The position numbers were made by a program, and so were the translations under genes. The notes beneath the pieces are model-generated. The model did not search any database. It saw only the letters and a program-made list of their open reading frames with translations, and had not been told where the DNA came from. A stretch of DNA of 64,000 nucleotides, from the NCBI GenBank assembly GCA_030789695.1, contig CM061141.1, forward strand, positions 321,410,452 through 321,474,451, written 5' to 3'. This document shows positions 22,374-33,300 of the stretch, piece after piece. Numbering within the stretch: the stretch's first letter is position 1; every line of letters begins with the position of its first letter. The stretch is from Scilla litardierei. Lineage: Eukaryota; Streptophyta; Magnoliopsida; Asparagales; Asparagaceae.

Positions 22374-24065
22374 ATGGCCCGAACACGAATCCCGATCACT
22401 CCCTCTAGCCCCTCTCCGATGACCATTGATCCAATCTCTTCGGATCCCGAACATCCAACCCCTCCGAAGCGTAGAGCCAAGACCACCTTTCCTTCGTCGT
22501 CTTCGCCTCCTCTCAAGAAGAAGAGGACGACGACCGCTAAACCTAGAGGTCAACCGAAACCCAAACCCAAGCCTAAGCCAAAGGCCAAAATTCTTGCTTC
22601 TGCTTCTTCGTTCCATACTCCTACCGATTCCGATACGGAGTATAACCCCGAGACCGAGACACATAGGGAACCCACTCCTCCTATTCATCCCGAGTTTAGC
22701 ACCCACCCTCGTACGTCTACCCGTAAGCCTAAGGGAAAGGGTCCGATGCCGGTGGGCGGTGTCGATATTTCCTTATGTCGCGATGACCCTTTGTGTCTCG
22801 CGGCGTATAACCGTATCGAACATTGCCTGCTGCTTCTGGAGCATTTCGTCCAGTTTAGCGACTTTATAGGGTTAGCTGATCTTCTGTCGTCGTCGGGTCT
22901 TCTCGATTACCTTCGATATGACCCGAAGGCGAATCCTCACCCCTACCCTAGATTAGTGAAGCTTTTCTATGCGAATAGGATCCGGGGTCAGTACGATCAG
23001 ACCCACTCTGTTGAGACGACTGTTTTGGGGACTCCTATAGTCCTCACTGCGGAAATCTTAGGAGAGATTTTGGGTATCTCTTCGTCTGGCCTTCTTCCTT
23101 CTGATATCTCGGTTGATGATATTTCTTCTCTTGATCAGACCATCCTTTCAGAGATTTTCCATCAGATCCCTCCTGCCATGATTGGCGTGCCATCTAAATC
23201 ATTCAAGCCAAATGCATGGGTCCTAAATCTGATTCTGAAGTCGTGCTTGCTTCCCAAGTACGGCTCCTCATCTCTCCCGTCCCAGCCATTTTTGAAGCTT
23301 ATCTATGCGATCTTCATGGGGAGCTCGATTAATTGAGCTCGAATTATACTCGATAAGATTGACTCTTTCGAGTGTATTCAAAAGTCCAATAAATCGGCTC
23401 ATATCCCATTTCCTTGCTTGTTGACCCTCGTGTTTCGTCATTTTCGTGTCACGTTGCCTCGTGACGATGAGCGTCCCCTTGGTCCTCCCCTGAATGCGAC
23501 GGCCGTCAAGAAATCTCTTGCGGCGCTTCGTCACATTCAGAGGACGACACCTTCAGCGTCTGTCCCTGCCTCTGCCAGTGCCTTTGCTGCTCCCTCTGCC
23601 ACCCTGGATGAAGTCCTACGGATACTTCGTCGTCACGAGTCCCGCTTGGCTCGTACCGAGGAGGTAGTCTGCCGTATGGCTCGTCAGATGGGTGTTGAGC
23701 TTCCTCCTTCCGTGTCTGAGGATGAGGAGTTTGATGAGATGGCTGAGGAGGACATTGAGGAGCTCTGTCGTGCTTCGACTCGTGCCCCCGAGGGCACTTC
23801 TGCTGGTACTGCTGCTGCTGGTGATACCTCTTCCGGTGCTGCTGTTGCTGCTACGTCTGCTGGTGCCCCCGAGAGCACACCTGTTGCCACCACTTCTGTG
23901 GTGGATACTCCGACTGGTGCTCCCGAGGCCACTACGGTTGCTGCTTCAGAGGTTGCCACTTCTGTCGTCTCTCCTGCTGATCCGTCGGACGTTCTTGCTG
24001 ATCCAGTCACCTCCTCTGCTCCTGCTGAGCCTGCAGTTGCTTCTGATCCTCCCGCCGCCTCTTGA
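22374..24065 (+). pseudogene. Envelope-like third ORF of Sirevirus, one in-frame TGA
   Basis: The frame opens at ATG 22374, runs to TGA 23334-23336, and continues in the same frame to 24065 (564 codons in total). The N-terminus is Ser/Pro-rich and basic (PPLKKKR, then a KPKPKPKPKPKAK run), like a nuclear-localisation or nucleic-acid-binding tail. The middle (about residues 150-370) has LLEHFVQFSDF, LVKLFYANRIRG, VLGTPIVLTAEILGEILGI and FLKLIYAIFMG. This is the layout of the 'putative plant transposon protein' domain found after pol in many plant elements. The C-terminal third is Ala/Thr/Ser/Pro-rich with acidic DEEFDEMAEEDIEEL. No signal peptide or clear membrane span is seen, so 'envelope' is only a positional label. 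The role is unknown. Confidence 0.8.
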
Positions 24066-25018
24066 GTTTCTTCGAGGCCTCTCCTGATACTCTTTGGATG
24101 ATATATCTAGTTGTGAGAGATGTTGGGTAGGATAGTGTGGGTGGCTATGTATTTTGGATCTTTTTGATGATGTATTTTGATATGTTTGATGATGATGTAA
24201 TTTTTTTTGTTTGTTGACACTCCGATATTTTGTGATGTATGATGTATTTTTGTGCCCCGATCTGTTGATCGTCGGTGTGTATATCGGTGATGTACTCTGC
24301 TTCATGCATTATATATATATATTTCTCAGTTGACATTTCATTATTTTGTGCCATGTACAATTTTAATGTCTCTTATGTTTGATTTCGTCGCTCGACGATA
24401 TTCACTTGGTTTAATAGAAATTTCTTCTATGAAAACATAGAATTGTTTTCCATGCACTAAATTAACCAAGAATGTTGATATTGGAGAGTATATTCCATAA
24501 CTCAATCCGTTAAATTGATTTGAGTTTTGATGATTTTGTTTTACGATTTTTTCGACCTTGGTATCATTGACACGCCTTGATTCAATTCGTATTTTTCTCT
24601 TTGGTGTCACTTGAACCTTCGTCATATTCTACGACTCCCGTGCCTTTTAATTTGAGGCCATTGTTGTTGTCGTTGTTATCCTCCCGCTCTTTTTGCTTAT
24701 GCCAAAGGGGGAGAGATATAATAATAACGATGTGCCAAATGAAAATTTAAAGCATTTCTCCAAGAATCTAACTTGATGTGTTAGATTCAGGGGGAGTTAA
24801 GATATATAAATGGATTTTCAAATCCGATATTTCAATAACCTTCATTTGGTATTTCAATAATTCAACAATCGATTCTCATTTAATATACTTCACTCGTCTG
24901 CTTGATGCGTATCATTTTTGTTTAAATTGGAATTAACGTGTCATCAATGCAGGGGGAGTAAGTAAATTTCATTTGAATTATTATTTTTGATTATTATTTA
25001 TGTTAGTTTGTCATCACC
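24066..25018 (+). other. Sirevirus 3' untranslated region with extra polypurine tracts
   Basis: This AT-rich region has no long ORF. It holds three extra tracts like the terminal one: AAAGGGGGAGAGA at 24704-24716, CAGGGGGAGTT at 24788-24798 and CAGGGGGAGTA at 24950-24960. Multiple polypurine-like tracts before the 3' LTR are a reported Sirevirus signature. Confidence 0.7.
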
Positions 25019-25032
25019 AAAAAGGGGGAGAA
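25017..25032 (+). other. Terminal polypurine tract
   Basis: CAAAAAGGGGGAGAA lies directly before the 3' LTR start TGTTGG. It primes plus-strand synthesis. Confidence 0.9.
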
Positions 25033-26906
25033 TGTTGGATATTGGACTCCCCGGATTTGGTTTTGGATGATGAACAAACATAAATAAAATATGAACTAAC
25101 ACTTTGTGAGCGCAGTTATGGAGATCGTCGCCAAATTCACATGAATATCAATAACGACGTCTCAAGACTTCTCAAAGCACGTGATCGTATGCCTAAAGCT
25201 TCGTTGAAGCTTATGGACCTATTTAGAAGTCATGAAGATTCGATTGAAGCTATTGAAGACGGTATCGTCAAGCTTATTTAATAGTCTTTAAGCTTCTTTC
25301 GTAGAATGTTAAGCCTTGAGTAGGTCTTACGTTTTAATTCTTCATAACGCTCATATCTTAGCTCTAGGATCTTAGTAGAAGTCCATACAATTCTTCTCGA
25401 AGCTTCGCGCTTCGATTCGGGACTTCTTGTGCATGTTAGTTGGTTCAAGAAGAAGAACTGACCGACTAGATGGTGATCTAGTCGGTCAGCCAAGCTTCTT
25501 GGACCGACTAGTTTCTGTCAGTTAATTCTTAGCTCTTTACTGTTTACAGTTAGTCGGTCTACGTTGACTCACCGACCGACTAGTTTGTGAACTAGTCGGT
25601 CAGTGATGCTTCTGTGACCGACTAGTTGAGCTTTCCCTAAACATGCACATTTTCACTTGAGCTACTGTTTATCATTAGTCGGTCTGTGCTCATTGATCGA
25701 CCGACTAGTTGATGAATTAGTCGGTCAACTTTCCTTCTTGGACCGACTAGTTTGGTTTACTGTACATGTCAAATTTTTCACCATACTTACTGTTTATCGT
25801 TAGTCGGTCTATGTTCATTTGGTGACCGACTAGTTGGTGAATTAGTCGGTCAACATTTGTTCTTGGACCGACTAAGTCTAATTCTTCTCAGACTTCAGTT
25901 TTATCTGTTAGTCGGTCCACGTTGAGTAACCGACCGACTAGTTGTGAAACTAGTCGGTCAGCTACTCTTCTTAGACCGACTAGTTCCTTAGTCTGTACTT
26001 TGATCTTTTCTCAGTTTACTCATTAGTCGGTTTACGTTAATTGACCGACCGACTAGTTGATGAACTAGTCGGTCGGTGGTTGTTCTTTGACCGACTAGTT
26101 GGGTTCAGAAAAGAGCCGTTGGAGCTTTAATTGAAACGTTTTTCTCTCTCTCTCTCCTCTAACCTATATATACTTGTTGGGCTGCATTCATTGCTGCCAA
26201 GGCTGATATTAATGCAAGTTTAGAGTTCAAGAGAAATCAATTAAAAGCTCATTCAAAGCTCATTCCCTCCATTCATTAATCTCTCCTAACTCTTACTTCC
26301 AAAGAGAGATTCATTGAGTGTGAAGCCTTCCAAGCCAAGTGCTTGATTCTAGGTCACCAACATCCCCAAAGCTCTCCATCGCTGTTCTACATCTTGGAGC
26401 TAGGGTTTGGTGCCACTTCTTCCTCAAAATCATCCTTGCCCTAATTCGTAAGCAATACTCAAGGCATATGTATTTTGTTCGGTAAGAAGTTTCTTTATTT
26501 CATTTCATATTTGATTTGTAAGTTTCACTCTCGGTTGTGAGAGTGTGGTTGTGATCCCGGGTTGTGGGAGTCACAAATTACATTTTGTATGATCTGACTT
26601 GTGGAGGTTTTTCACAAGTATTTCATAGTGGAAATCTTGAGTTAGGGTTTCTAACTCAAGTATCCGGAGGGGATCCGGGTGGTTGGGACGTAGGATCACC
26701 GGGAACAAGTCGGGGAGACTTGGGTGGATCCGAACCCAGTAACATCTCTTGTTAGCGTTGTTAATTTTGTGTTGTCATTTCAATTTAAGCTTCCGCAAAT
26801 TGAATTGGTAGTTGTTTGCATTTAATTTGGAATTATACTCCTTATTATTTTAAAGTACTATTCACCCCCCCTCTAGTACTTGTGCAGTAGCTGGTAGGGC
26901 ATTACA
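25033..26906 (+). repeat. 3' LTR of Sirevirus (1,874 bp)
   Basis: It is an almost exact copy of 14268-16143, with the palindrome array at 25460-26100 and TATA at 26165-26172. Differences seen by eye include C/T changes such as TCATCGACC/TCACCGACC and a shorter CT repeat. The direct repeat ACTTT follows at 26907-26911. Confidence 0.97.
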
Positions 26907-26911
26907 ACTTT

Positions 26912-27045
26912 TCCACCAAAATTTAAGTTTTCCCACTAACATTTTCATAAAATCCAATCTTAACCATTGATTTACCAAGATCAAATCTCAGCCACTCTTT
27001 ATTTTATCTTAGTCAGCCCTAGAATTTAAAAAGGCTGTCAAATAT
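26912..27045 (-). mobile_element. Helitron copy 1, 5' part (right of Sirevirus)
   Basis: This continues the sequence broken at 14267 ('ccaccaaaatttaagttttccc'). On the minus strand it begins near TTTGACAGCC...TTCTAGGGCTGACTAAG, the same 5' region as the other copies. Only a (TA)n run separates it from the CTAG end of copy 2, so two Helitrons lie head to tail. Confidence 0.6.
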
Positions 27046-27069
27046 ATATTATATATATATATATATATA

Positions 27070-27745
27070 CTAGTCATAAACCGTGCCCGCGGGCACAGTT
27101 CATTTAAGATTTTCTCACGCGAAATCTTTGTTCTCTAAAAAATTATTTCTACATCCAAAATAGCTCGAAACAACAAATTAGTGTAAAAATATTTAGCAGC
27201 ACGTGCGCCTTCTACATGGACAACTAATTCGGCGCAGAACAACAAATTCGACGTGGGCGCCTTCAGCGTGAAACAACAAATTAGCGTAAATAAATTTAGC
27301 AGGCGCCTTCGGCGCAGAACAACAAATTCGGCACGGACGCTTTTGGCGTGGAACAACAAATTAGCATAAAAAGATTTATCGGGTGCCTTCGGCACGGGAA
27401 ATTATTCTCATCTTATTGCCCCATGCGTCGCAGAGACGGTGGGCCCCGCATTGAGGGAGAGATCATTCGATATGCAGCAGTATTCGATATGCAGCATTAA
27501 GTGCAAATTAAAGTTTTTTTCAAATGCATTAAGTGTGTGTACTCTGCTATTTCCCAAAAACTTTCATTCCCCAAAAAGTATCATTTCCCTAAAAATGTTT
27601 TTCCCTCCAAAACTTTCCACAAAATCTCATCTCAACCCTTCATTCATCAAGATTAAATCCAAACCATCTTTCTATCAACATGTTTGTCCTAGTCAGCTTG
27701 TCCTAGTCAGCCCTAGAATTCAAAAAGATTGTCAAATGTAATATA
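27070..27745 (-). mobile_element. Helitron copy 2
   Basis: The minus-strand 3' end is GTGCCCGCGGGCAC, then GGTTTATGA and CTAG (27070-27073). Interior units 'ggcgcagaacaacaaattcggc' repeat, and the 5' end is near TCTATATTACATTTGAC...GAATTCTAGGGCTGACTAGG at about 27745. Same family as copies 1, 3 and 4. No protein gene. Confidence 0.65.
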
Positions 27746-28696
27746 GATATTATTATATACATATACACAACCAAAACATATAGGATGATATCCATAAATA
27801 TAATTTTAAATGCATAATTTGGATATTGAAGCATAGATACATACATAGAATATACATAGAATATGACATTGATACATGTTGAGGATAACAGTTCCTTAAA
27901 AATTGGATACAAAGATACAACGACAAGACACCAAATATGTATAGTTATGAGAGTATGTGTATCTGTATATATACACCCATGTCCATGCATCCAAAAGTGC
28001 AACACATTTCTAATTGTATAATACATGTAATGATTACATCTTATCACATATTTTCATGATTTTGAAAAAGAAATAGTCGTTGGTGCTTCAATTCTTATGC
28101 AGAGTTTAATGTACCTTGATTTTTTGACCGATACATAAATCTCATTCTAGTTTTAAACACTCCTATAACTTTTTTCACTAATGTATAGTAATTCATATAT
28201 AAATATAAATTAAATAAACATTTCAAACATTTGATCATGTTTTGTGAAGAAGTAATTGAGTCATATAAACATGTCTTCAATATTTTCACCAAATATTCTA
28301 GATTTGAAAATATAATATATAAATAACAACATATTTGAGAAGTATCGGACACATGTCCAAGTATATGTCAATGTCTAATACGAGTGATGTGTGTCGGCAT
28401 GTCTGTTGTGGGGTATTGCTTCATAATAAGTACACATGTTACATAGGTGCTATATGCCTCACGGGTTAGGGAAGGGGGGCAGCAGAAGCCAAATGATAGC
28501 TAACACTCCTGCTTCATGTCATGTTTTCAAGAGATGCCCCTACCTGGCCAGACTATGGTCAAGCTAAACCCAAAGAAAAGGCAATGTTTGTTGGACCTTG
28601 TTGGTTTTTGGAGTGATAGCAGAAGTGTTGTTGCTTAAGAAAGTCAAACCAATTTGAACAGATATCTAGCTACACAGGTAGGAAATGATGGTTTTG

Positions 28697-28726
28697 GTTG
28701 TTGTTGTTGTTGTTGTTGTTGTTTTT

Positions 28727-28757
<31 letters not shown>

Positions 28758-28759
28758 GG
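28697..28759. repeat. (TTG)n-T15-G23 composite tract
   Basis: A TTG microsatellite passes directly into ~15 T and then 23 G (28737-28759). A similar T18-G19 tract lies at 30257-30293. Confidence 0.9.
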
Positions 28760-30250
28760 AAGACGGTGTTCCTTCATACCCATTCCAGTGACACAGCGAA
28801 ACCCGATAGTGAGATGAGGAATTCGCATGTTTTGGCACCAAACGTGTTGCCATATCTCACCCAAACCCATGAGGATTTACATCATGATAATAAAATTAGA
28901 TGAGAAATCACTTGATTTCAGCCTGCGCAACTGCAGCTCTGATTTAGTCCGTAAGTGTGTTGCTGATTCCCAATTTAGCATATCAGTAAACGTTTCCTTT
29001 TTATTTGGGAGAGAGGGGGTGTTGGGGGAATGAGTTTCAGGACTTGGCTCAATAAAAGGGGAGTTCATTGAAGTATGGGTTTGGGATTGGATAAACATAT
29101 GTGCCTCGTGGTTAAGTTGGGTGGGTTTGGTAGCTCATATGCACCAAAGTGAGATGAAATATGAGTGGTTAACCAACCACCCTCCTCTTACCAGTTCTCG
29201 TATATGTTATCTGTCATTTTTGTAAAACTATTGAACTAAGGGTTGATATGCTTTTGTAAGAACGCTCATAAATGAATTATTCCCTTTATTCAATGTCTAT
29301 GTGTTAGATTAGAGCCACACTTTGTCTTTGATATGCACATTTGTTGGATACAGTAAATGCACTTGTTTCCTTCGAATAAATTTGATCATATGGAATGCAG
29401 AAGGAAAAGAAGTAGGTGAATTATCTTTGATGCTGGATCAATGACCTAATTTATCTTCATGTAGCTAGTGCATGGTTTATAAAGACTTTGTATACATATG
29501 TATGACTGATTAACACATTAAATGGTGTTGGGATTGTTTAAATTTAGTTTCCATGCTATATTAATTCTATTAGATTACATGCTAAACTCAACAAGGTTGC
29601 AATATAATTGGGCTTATCGGTTTCATTTTACCTAGCAGTTCTACCCCTTTGTTCTTTTGATACGTATGTTACAATTTCATACACCTTGTTACACCTCGTT
29701 TTACATTTTCTTGTTTGCATTTGTCAGCAAGTTAAAATATGCTAAAAGTATTTCAAAATGATCATTTCATTTTATAGCTATCCAAGTATATTATATATGG
29801 GTATATGTAAAATGGGTCATGCTGTTTGAAAGGGAAAACAAGGACTGCTGTTGTAGTTCGGTCTTTTTCTTCTAACATGATAATGTATGCTTGAGTGTAA
29901 TGGGATGAGATAAAGTAATCCTTACAGACATGGGGAGAAATTACTTGCCGAATTGGAGGCACCGATGAATATGTACAAGGAATTGAATGATATATCTTTT
30001 ATAGATTAAAAAACAAAGAGTTATCACTACTAAGCTGCTGGTTGAAGTCATGAACCTGATTGGAAGGAGAAGAAGAAAATGAAGTAACAATATGCGATCA
30101 AGTAAACCATGTGTGACTTAGAGTTGTTCTACTTCAACTGAAGTTGTTAGCTGACATGTCACAAAATTTTCATTAAGGAATATTTTAGCTGCACACAAGG
30201 TCATGTGCGTGCTACATGGTTGACATGGATTCTAGCTGGTTTCTGTAACT

Positions 30251-30293
30251 GGGGGGTTTTTTTTTTTTTTTTTTGGGGGGGGGGGGGGGGGGG
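30251..30293. repeat. G6-T18-G19 composite tract
   Basis: Six G, 18 T and 19 G occur in a row. Exact lengths may suffer from sequencing slippage. Confidence 0.9.
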
Positions 30294-32193
30294 TTCTTAT
30301 TCTTATCAAAATTAGTTTCATATTCTTTCATCTACAGAAACCCATCATGTTGTTTCTCTTATCAATTCATTCTAATGCTGTCCGGCCCCTCTATCTTTGG
30401 ATAACACACATCGATGCTGTCTTCCATTCCATCCTTCATCTCACCATTCCTCAATCTAACGACCTCCAAATGCTCTGGCATTACGCCTTAATGTCGATTG
30501 CTATGCAATGTCCCGATGTTATGGAACAAGGACATCTCGATGCCAACTTTCTAGAAACGTACCCTTACAACCAACCTCAACAATGATGTGGTTCGTGTCT
30601 TTCTTATTTGCCGGTGATCGCTCACTCTCGAGTACAGTTATCTTTAACTTGGAATTATTTTTGGGCAGTTTAGTCAAAAAGTCTTGTCATGTGTAATTAG
30701 AAATGTAAATTTTGACACTTTCAAATGTATCTATTAGTTCTTGTAAATTTTCTTTGTTTCAATTTAAGCTATATCATTCTCAAGTTATATGGTCTTGGAA
30801 CAATTACACTTCAGAATTACAGTTGAATTCATGTTTTGTTGTAAATTTTCAAGAGTAGAATGATAAATGGTGTATATTATCTAGAGGCACATTATACTTG
30901 TTGAGATTATATGATACATGTAAAGAAGAATTAAATTGCAGATTAATGAGCTATTATATTGTTGGCAAATATGCGGATGTATGTAAGTTGTTCAATGAAA
31001 GCTCTAAGTGATGTGCTCCATTGTTGAGGTTGAAACAATTGTCATGGAGGGATCAGGGAGGGCATGATGTTGAAAAGACTGCTTCAAGAGGTCATTTGGT
31101 CATGAGGTAGGGAAGACAGCAATGTGTAATATTTATGGCACAGTTTTGGAGAATTCGGATACCTTAGTGTGAGAATTGTGAGATGGTGGATGGAGAGGAT
31201 ATTGTCAATGTGTGTCTTAGCCAGAGATGACTGGGGACGTCGACATGGGAGTGAATTGAAGCAAGAGAGAAGATGAATGGTTTTGACGATGGGAGAAAGA
31301 GTGACTAGTTTTGATGAGAATCAGATTCCCTTGTCTCTCTCCCTAAACCAAAAATATCTTCTAGTTTGGCTTGTAAAAGAATAAAATTTAATAAATATTT
31401 CTAAATAGCGGGAGTAAATGAAAGTATACTCTATTAACCTTGCCTTGAAACATTTTGGCTGAACAAGGAAAATTACTCCTGAAAGCTGAGGTTTAAAAGC
31501 ATGACCATAATATGAAGGTGTGCTGCCAATCAACTCTGCTTGGTTCAATTGCAAGGCTACATTGTAGCGTAGTAGCATTAGCATAGTTTTGGCACGAATT
31601 GATGGGGGTTTGGAATACGGTTGATTGCTCCTCATTCTAAGTTAAATGCCTTTTTTTGGGAGAATGCATTCTGATGGAAAAGACACTTAGATAGTGATGG
31701 ACACTAAATTCCCCGCTCTCTCTCTCTCACACTCTCTCTCTCACGTGCCCACTCATAAAGACAAACATGTGCACCTACACAAAAAGAAAGAAGAAGAAAC
31801 ATAATATGTAGATATGATTATACTTCCGTACACATGGATATTGGCACGAGTGACTTTTTCCGACACACACGTAGGTTAACATGGTAGCCTAAAAAGTTTA
31901 GCCACGTGAGTACAACCGTATGTGTTTTTTCATTTCAAAATATTCATATGTAAGTCAGAACAATATATTTATTGGGTTGTTATTTGCATATGCAAGAATT
32001 AATAATAAAAGATTAATAAAAAATCATCTTTTATCGGATGAGGACATATCATACTTCAGATTGTACATATTTTTGAGGTGAATACAGGCTTATGCAGTTG
32101 TAATAGTCTGATATTTAAGGACATGCATGTTGCATCCGGTGGTGGCATATGCTACAAATTTATTTAGGTCAAGTGACCTCCATATAATATATA

Positions 32194-32672
32194 CTAGTCA
32201 TAACCCGTGCCCTCGGGCACGGTTCGATTCATTTAAGATATCCCCTCAAAATCTTTGTTCTCCCCAAAAAAATTTTCACTCCAAATTTTAATCGAACAAA
32301 AATATTTTCTAAAAGGCACGAGCGCTTTCGGCGCGGGGAAAATATTTAACCCGGGCCAAAAAAGAAACAAACAAAAATGAGGGGGGGGAGTTCACAAGTG
32401 TGGGGGTGTGGGGGGTAGGGTGTGTGGGTAAAAAGTGAAATAGAAGTGTTTTTAGCAAAATGGGGAAGGGGGCAGTATTCTCACAAATGTAGTGATTGTG
32501 GGAAGGGTGGGGTTTGAAAACCAAAGAAAAAACAAAAAACACACATCTCAACACTTCTTTTACCAAGATTAAATCCTAGCCATTCTTCTATCAACATCTT
32601 TATATATATGCATGACATCAGCTTGTCCTAGTCAGTCCTAGAATTCAAAAAAATTCGTCAATTGTAATATAG
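32194..32672 (-). mobile_element. Helitron copy 3 (short)
   Basis: The minus-strand 3' end is GTGCCCGAGGGCAC, GGGTTATGA, CTAG (32194-32197). The 5' end is near CTATATTACAATTGACG...GAATTCTAGGACTGACTAGG. The interior is different and G-rich ('gtgtgggggtgtggggggtagggtg') and lacks most of the AACAACAAATT units of the other copies. Confidence 0.6.
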
Positions 32673-32884
32673 TGCACGGAAATTACCCGTGAAATTACAT
32701 GTGCACACAATGCACGGAGCAAAAAAACCCTGCTAAAAGGATGTGATGCACGCGCACAATCGAAAAGGAGCGATAAATGTGGGTAAAAGTGCAAAGTCCG
32801 AGGTCAAAACGCAAAAAACCTTGCGGTGGCAAACACGCAAATAAGTGGGGTTTTTGGTTTTTTTGGGTTGAATGGCAAACATAT

Positions 32885-33155
32885 AATTAAGTGGGGTTGG
32901 GGTGAGATTTGGGTGAGGTGTAGGGTGAGGTTGAGGGGTGATGGAACATTTGTCCTAGTCATATTTCCCCCCTCCACCTAGGAAAGGAGGGAAAAATAAG
33001 AAAAAGTGTGGGGGTGTGTAATTAAGTGGGGTTGGGGTAAGATTTGGGTGAGGTGTAAGGTGAGGTGGAGCGGATGATGGAACATTTGTCCTAGTCATAT
33101 TTCCCCCTCCAAATAGAAAAGGAGGGTGAAATAAAAAAAGTGTGAGGGGTGTGTG
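32885..33155. repeat. Two-copy tandem repeat (~135 bp)
   Basis: Units beginning 'aattaagtggggttgggg' at 32885 and 33020 share ~135 bases, including 'tggaacatttgtcctagtca'. No coding role is visible. Confidence 0.75.
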
Positions 33156-33300
33156 TGGAGGTTCCAAGGGGAAAAAATTGCAAAAATTGGGATTGTATGT
33201 ACAAAATGCCACACCTCCTCCAAAATCTCCTCAAATCTCTTATCCAAGTTCGCTTATTCAAATTCACTTATCCAATTTTTCTTGATAACATCCCTTATTT

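Larger units (their letters stand above)
14268..26906 (+). mobile_element. Complete Sirevirus-type Ty1/copia retrotransposon, 12.6 kb
   Basis: The element has two LTRs of ~1.87 kb, a 5-bp target duplication (ACTTT), a primer site, gag, pol in copia order (protease, integrase, RT, RNase H), an envelope-like third ORF, a long 3' untranslated region with several polypurine-like tracts, and the terminal tract next to the 3' LTR. The LTRs differ by only about ten substitutions and one 2-base CT-repeat indel by eye, so insertion was recent. Each ORF has exactly one in-frame stop, so this copy should not be autonomous. It lies inside an older Helitron. Confidence 0.95.
27746..32193. other. AT-rich stretch, no gene recognised
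   Basis: The whole stretch lacks recognisable coding sequence and may be intron or intergenic. Visible items are a cluster of 'cggacacatgtcc'-type words near 28340-28400, two (T)n(G)n homopolymer composites (28722-28759 and 30257-30293), and a CT/CA-rich patch at 31712-31745. An open frame at 30347-30586 (79 residues) has no known features. Confidence 0.5.

Noticed and set aside
22317..22706. 129-codon Arg/Gly-rich minus-strand ORF
   Set aside because: Antisense shadow of the Pro/Lys-rich start of the third Sirevirus ORF.
28644..28903. ORFs with Pro, Gly or Gln runs
   Set aside because: Made by the TTG/T/G homopolymer tract.
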